From Patagioenas fasciata (taxonomy: Eukaryota > Chordata > Aves > Columbiformes > Columbidae), in contig NC_092520.1 of NCBI RefSeq assembly GCF_037038585.1, forward strand, positions 5,096,001-5,160,000: DNA of 64,000 nucleotides, in the 5' to 3' direction. Shown in pieces: positions 37,262 through 64,000 of this stretch. The position numbers were made by a program, and so were the translations under genes. Each line of letters opens with the position of its first letter. The first letter of the stretch is position 1. The notes below the pieces were generated by a model. It did no database searches. It was not told where the DNA came from and worked only from the letters and a program-made list of their open reading frames with translations.

Positions 37262-37899
37262 GATGATTCACAAAATCAAACATTATTCACCTAATTCACT
37301 CCAGCAGCTCCAGTGTGACATTTTTCCTTGCCAGGTTTGGTTGATTTTCTTTTCAAGGTAAAGAGTATTTGCTTTAAGTTGGGGTGGGGAGAATCACACT
37401 TTACAGTGGCCATTTCGTAAGAGCGAGTGCATCACAGCCATGACAATACTTCACAATTTTATAACATTTAATCTTCAAAGTACCGTGCAGGCATTTAATT
37501 AAAGCCTATTAAAGCCTCACAGCAGCCCTGGCTCCCAGTCCATTTTAGGTCACACCTCCTTAATAATATTTCACATAAAACCCCCTCCCAACAACGCTTA
37601 TTCGGTACTTCCATGGCTTGTACAGGTCTCACGAGAATCTTAACCCTTTAGTTAAGTGGGATTTATTAATACCCCTGAAGTGCATTGAGGACATGAACTG
37701 CTATCAAATTAACTGCAAATGTGCTTCCACAATCTCACCGGAACGTATATTATGTCCAATAAGCCAGTATTAAATTTACCAAGAGTTTCACTGATTAAAA
37801 AAAGTCTCGATTTCCTACTAAAACACACTGAGTCATATATAATATGGTACATACATACAGTCACACCAGCAGTTCGCTCCACGTGCGTCGGCTGCTGAG
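37256..37899 (-). other. NARS2: NARS2 3' untranslated region
   Basis: About 640 nt lie between the stop codon and the best poly(A) signal. They are AT-rich with no open frame or CR1 copy, unlike most of the surroundings. A second AATAAA at 37662-37667 (minus sense) could serve as a proximal site but has no GT-rich sequence after it. The extent is inferred. Confidence 0.65.
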
Positions 37900-61477
<23,578 letters not shown>

Positions 61478-64000
61478 CTGCAGAGAGACAATAAACAGGA
61501 AGGTCAGGCCCAGCGCACAAGTGAGTCTGTAATACTGAAAGCCCCATCCACAAGTTCAGGTTTCTCCCAGAATCTGGAAGCACTCACGTTTCCATTTCAT
61601 TTTTAAGCAATTTAATGGCACTGTTTGGTATGTTGCTATTATATCGCCTCAGCTGGGCTTTAAGGGAGGTTATTCACACTCCTCCGTGACTCAGTGAGGT
61701 TGTACAAACGCTGTTCCGCTTTCACTGAACACTATTTGTGCTCAGGACACTTTTTGTAGATGTTTGAGAATAAAAAATGACATTGTGCAGAACCAGATCA
61801 CTGGAGAAGCACCCAGATATCGCACCAGTCAGGCTCCCCTCATCCATGCCCCTTTGCATTTGTTTGGCTGCAAGGTACCCAAGCTTTATGGGTGCTGTGA
61901 CAACCCAGAGCCCCACAGAGCAGAGAGGTCCTGGTGCTGCTGGGCTGGCGCTGGAGGAGGCTGGTGAAGCCCAGCAGGATGGTGTCCGGTGTGTGGCCTG
62001 CAGTCCCCCTCTAGTGGCAACACCAATGTTTATTGCCAAAAGAGCCTTTGAGATAGAGAACTGGGCTCCTTCACACAGCTGGAAATGGTTCAGCTACAAG
62101 GGGTCCCTGCTGCAGAGAGCACATCTGGGATATCATTTTATGTCAGAGCAACCAATGCATTTCCTATTACGAAGCTATTTCTCCATTAACCTTCTGGGGA
62201 GGCTATTTAAATACATCCTCTCTTGTTCGGCAGTCACGTCATGTTGTGGTACGCAGGATACAAAAGCCTTCTTCATTCTCCCTTCGCAAGAATCCTTCCC
62301 ATCAAACAGCAACACACCTTGAAACGGTTTATTTTTACAACAGGGAAGGGGCACTCCAAGCAATACCTTTAACACACTGTGGGCCACAAGCACTTTGGGC
62401 TCCCCAAGCCAGCGAGAGCTTCCCGAACAGATTCTGCAATAGCTCCATTTAATCCCATGCTGCATGGGAAGCAAACCCTGATTGGGGAGAGAGTGAGCTG
62501 CTTCAGAAGAAAAATGGACTGGGCAGCTGCCATCTTTGGTACATCTTAAACTTGATGTTATTTTTAGCTGTAGACAGCATGCAGGAGAAAAAGAACTTGA
62601 TCAATAGAGATTAAGCACAGTTTAACACTTCTGAAAGGATGCGTGCTAATTGCTGGGGCTGGCATTTGACTTGCATCTTGCTCTGCAAGCTTTCAACTCA
62701 AAGAGGATGTTTGCTGAAGTTTCTGCACAGGCTAATTTTGTTAAACTGAAGTTTAAATAAATGCTACAAAAAGCAGCATGTTCTCTTTGCCCCTCATGGA
62801 AGCATCTGCACTGCGAATGAAGGAACACACACACTCTGCCTCACTCGTCTGTTCCCTCATGTCACACGATGGTTAAAGGTTACGATTCAAACAAACAGCA
62901 CTTTCTTTTTGCATGAGTAGCTGGCAGTAAACACAGTAGAAGAGAGTTCCAGGTCAAGACTCTGAATACACAGCCTGTCTGTAGGTTTCTTTTCCCCTTT
63001 TCTGTTTTCTCATCTCAAACAAATACACTTTCTGTCTCTACTTTCCTCCTGTACCTGCTCTCTCTCCTACAGGACCGCAGCAAACATCTTTGCTCAAGCA
63101 TCATTTTCAATACGTCTCTCTTCCCTATGCTGCTGTTCTTGCTCGATGTGATGCTCCTGCAAACTTCTGCCATCACTTGATCATAGAAACACACCATCCC
63201 AAGCTAGAAGGGACCACAAGGATCATCTGGTCCAACCTTCCTTGGCAAAAACACGGTCTAGAAAAGATGACCCAGCACCATGTCCAGCTGAAACTTAAAA
63301 GTGTCCAATGTTGGGGAATCCACCACTTTTCTGGGGAGATTATTCCAATGGCTGACTGTTCTCAGCATGAAAAATTTCCCTCTTGTATCAATGACAGTCT
63401 CCCCAGGAGTAACTTGTACCTGTCACCCCTCATCTTTTCCATGTGACTTCTTGTAAAAAGGGAGTCTCTTTGTAGTCACTCTTTAAATATTAGAACATGG
63501 TGATGAGGTCTCCCCTATGTCTTCTTTTCTCAAGGCTGAACAAACCCTGTTCATTCTCCTTCAAAATGCCACCTGCCCTTTACTATAGGGTCTATAAAAC
63601 CTTAGCAATGCTTAGATAAGTGATGTATCAAGGCTATTACTCACTGCAAAGGTCAGTATTATCTCATTAGTTCCTTGTGCTCCCCCATCTGTAGCCATCT
63701 GCTGTCTTAGGTTATAGAGAAATGAGTGTTCTTCCTCACAAGGCCTTTTTTTGTTGTTTTATTTTGTTTTTCCATGTTCCTACAGCACCTGGCACAACAA
63801 GGCCTTGGATCCAAAGCTTAAGAGCCTCAACCGCTACAGCAATACAAACACACAAATATGAAACAATTACTCACTCGGCCAAAATTATTCAATGTTTAAG
63901 GCAGAACTGGTCAAAAACTTTTGCTTGCCAGGGCACAGAGGTTGGTCTGCAGTGGGAAACAGGAGATGCAGGCTCTTGTGCTGCCCGTGTGCATGTTTCA
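61478..64000 (-). other. NARS2: NARS2 intron, partial, to the right edge
   Basis: The next exon upstream, which should precede the [10 protein letters not shown] exon, is not found before the window ends. The only element recognised is an old CR1 at 63180-63568. Confidence 0.7.
63180..63568 (-). mobile_element. Old CR1 LINE 3' fragment
   Basis: The plus strand reads CATCCCAAGCTAGAAGGGAC, CATCTGGTCCAACCTTCC and on to CAAGGCTGAACAAACCCTG. The order of blocks is that of a CR1 3' end, but divergence from the other copies is high, so it belongs to an older family. Confidence 0.85.

Noticed and set aside
37662..37667. Alternative AATAAA poly(A) signal for NARS2
   Set aside because: No GT-rich downstream element follows it in gene sense, and the signal at 37256 is better supported. 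Minor use remains possible.
61478..64000. Search for the next upstream NARS2 exon
   Set aside because: No stretch encodes the expected segment before [10 protein letters not shown] with usable splice sites, so the exon is taken to lie outside the window.

Overview
This is vertebrate nuclear DNA, almost certainly from a bird. It holds more than thirty CR1 LINE copies, many ending in the avian tail built from ATTCTATG units. Two vertebrate genes are recognisable, and both have spliced exons with canonical GT-AG borders. Nothing indicates prokaryotic or plasmid DNA. One CR1 subfamily with a very uniform 3' end is present in 15 copies, which suggests a lineage with recent CR1 activity. The species cannot be fixed from the sequence.

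Both genes read on the minus strand, so the window runs backwards through them. Positions 1-23599 are the 5' part of intron 1 of a GAB-family docking-protein gene, best called GAB2. Its first coding exon is at 23600-23671, inside a CpG island at about 22.8-24.2 kb. A tetranucleotide repeat with a G-quadruplex motif lies just upstream of its start codon. Positions 24.3-37.25 kb are the spacer between GAB2 and the next gene upstream. I see no gene there, only CR1 copies and a second GGAT microsatellite. From 37256 to the right edge lies the 3' half of NARS2, the mitochondrial asparaginyl-tRNA synthetase: a poly(A) signal, the 3' UTR and eight coding exons. Together these encode the last 247 residues and the stop codon. 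The exons for the N-terminal half lie beyond 64000.

The order GAB2 then NARS2, both on one strand, is the order known in human 11q14.1, so this is a conserved syntenic block. The two genes are not functionally linked as far as is known: GAB2 is a signalling scaffold and NARS2 is a mitochondrial translation enzyme. The rest of the window is intron or spacer occupied by CR1 copies (17 plus, 15 minus), microsatellites and unrecognised unique sequence. I found no RNA gene, CRISPR array or endogenous retrovirus, and no convincing new biological system. The most unusual items are the promoter-proximal G-quadruplex repeat, a 27-nt microexon, a nested CR1 insertion, a CR1 copy lacking its 3' end, and a diverged non-CR1 duplication at 4.6 and 6.2 kb.
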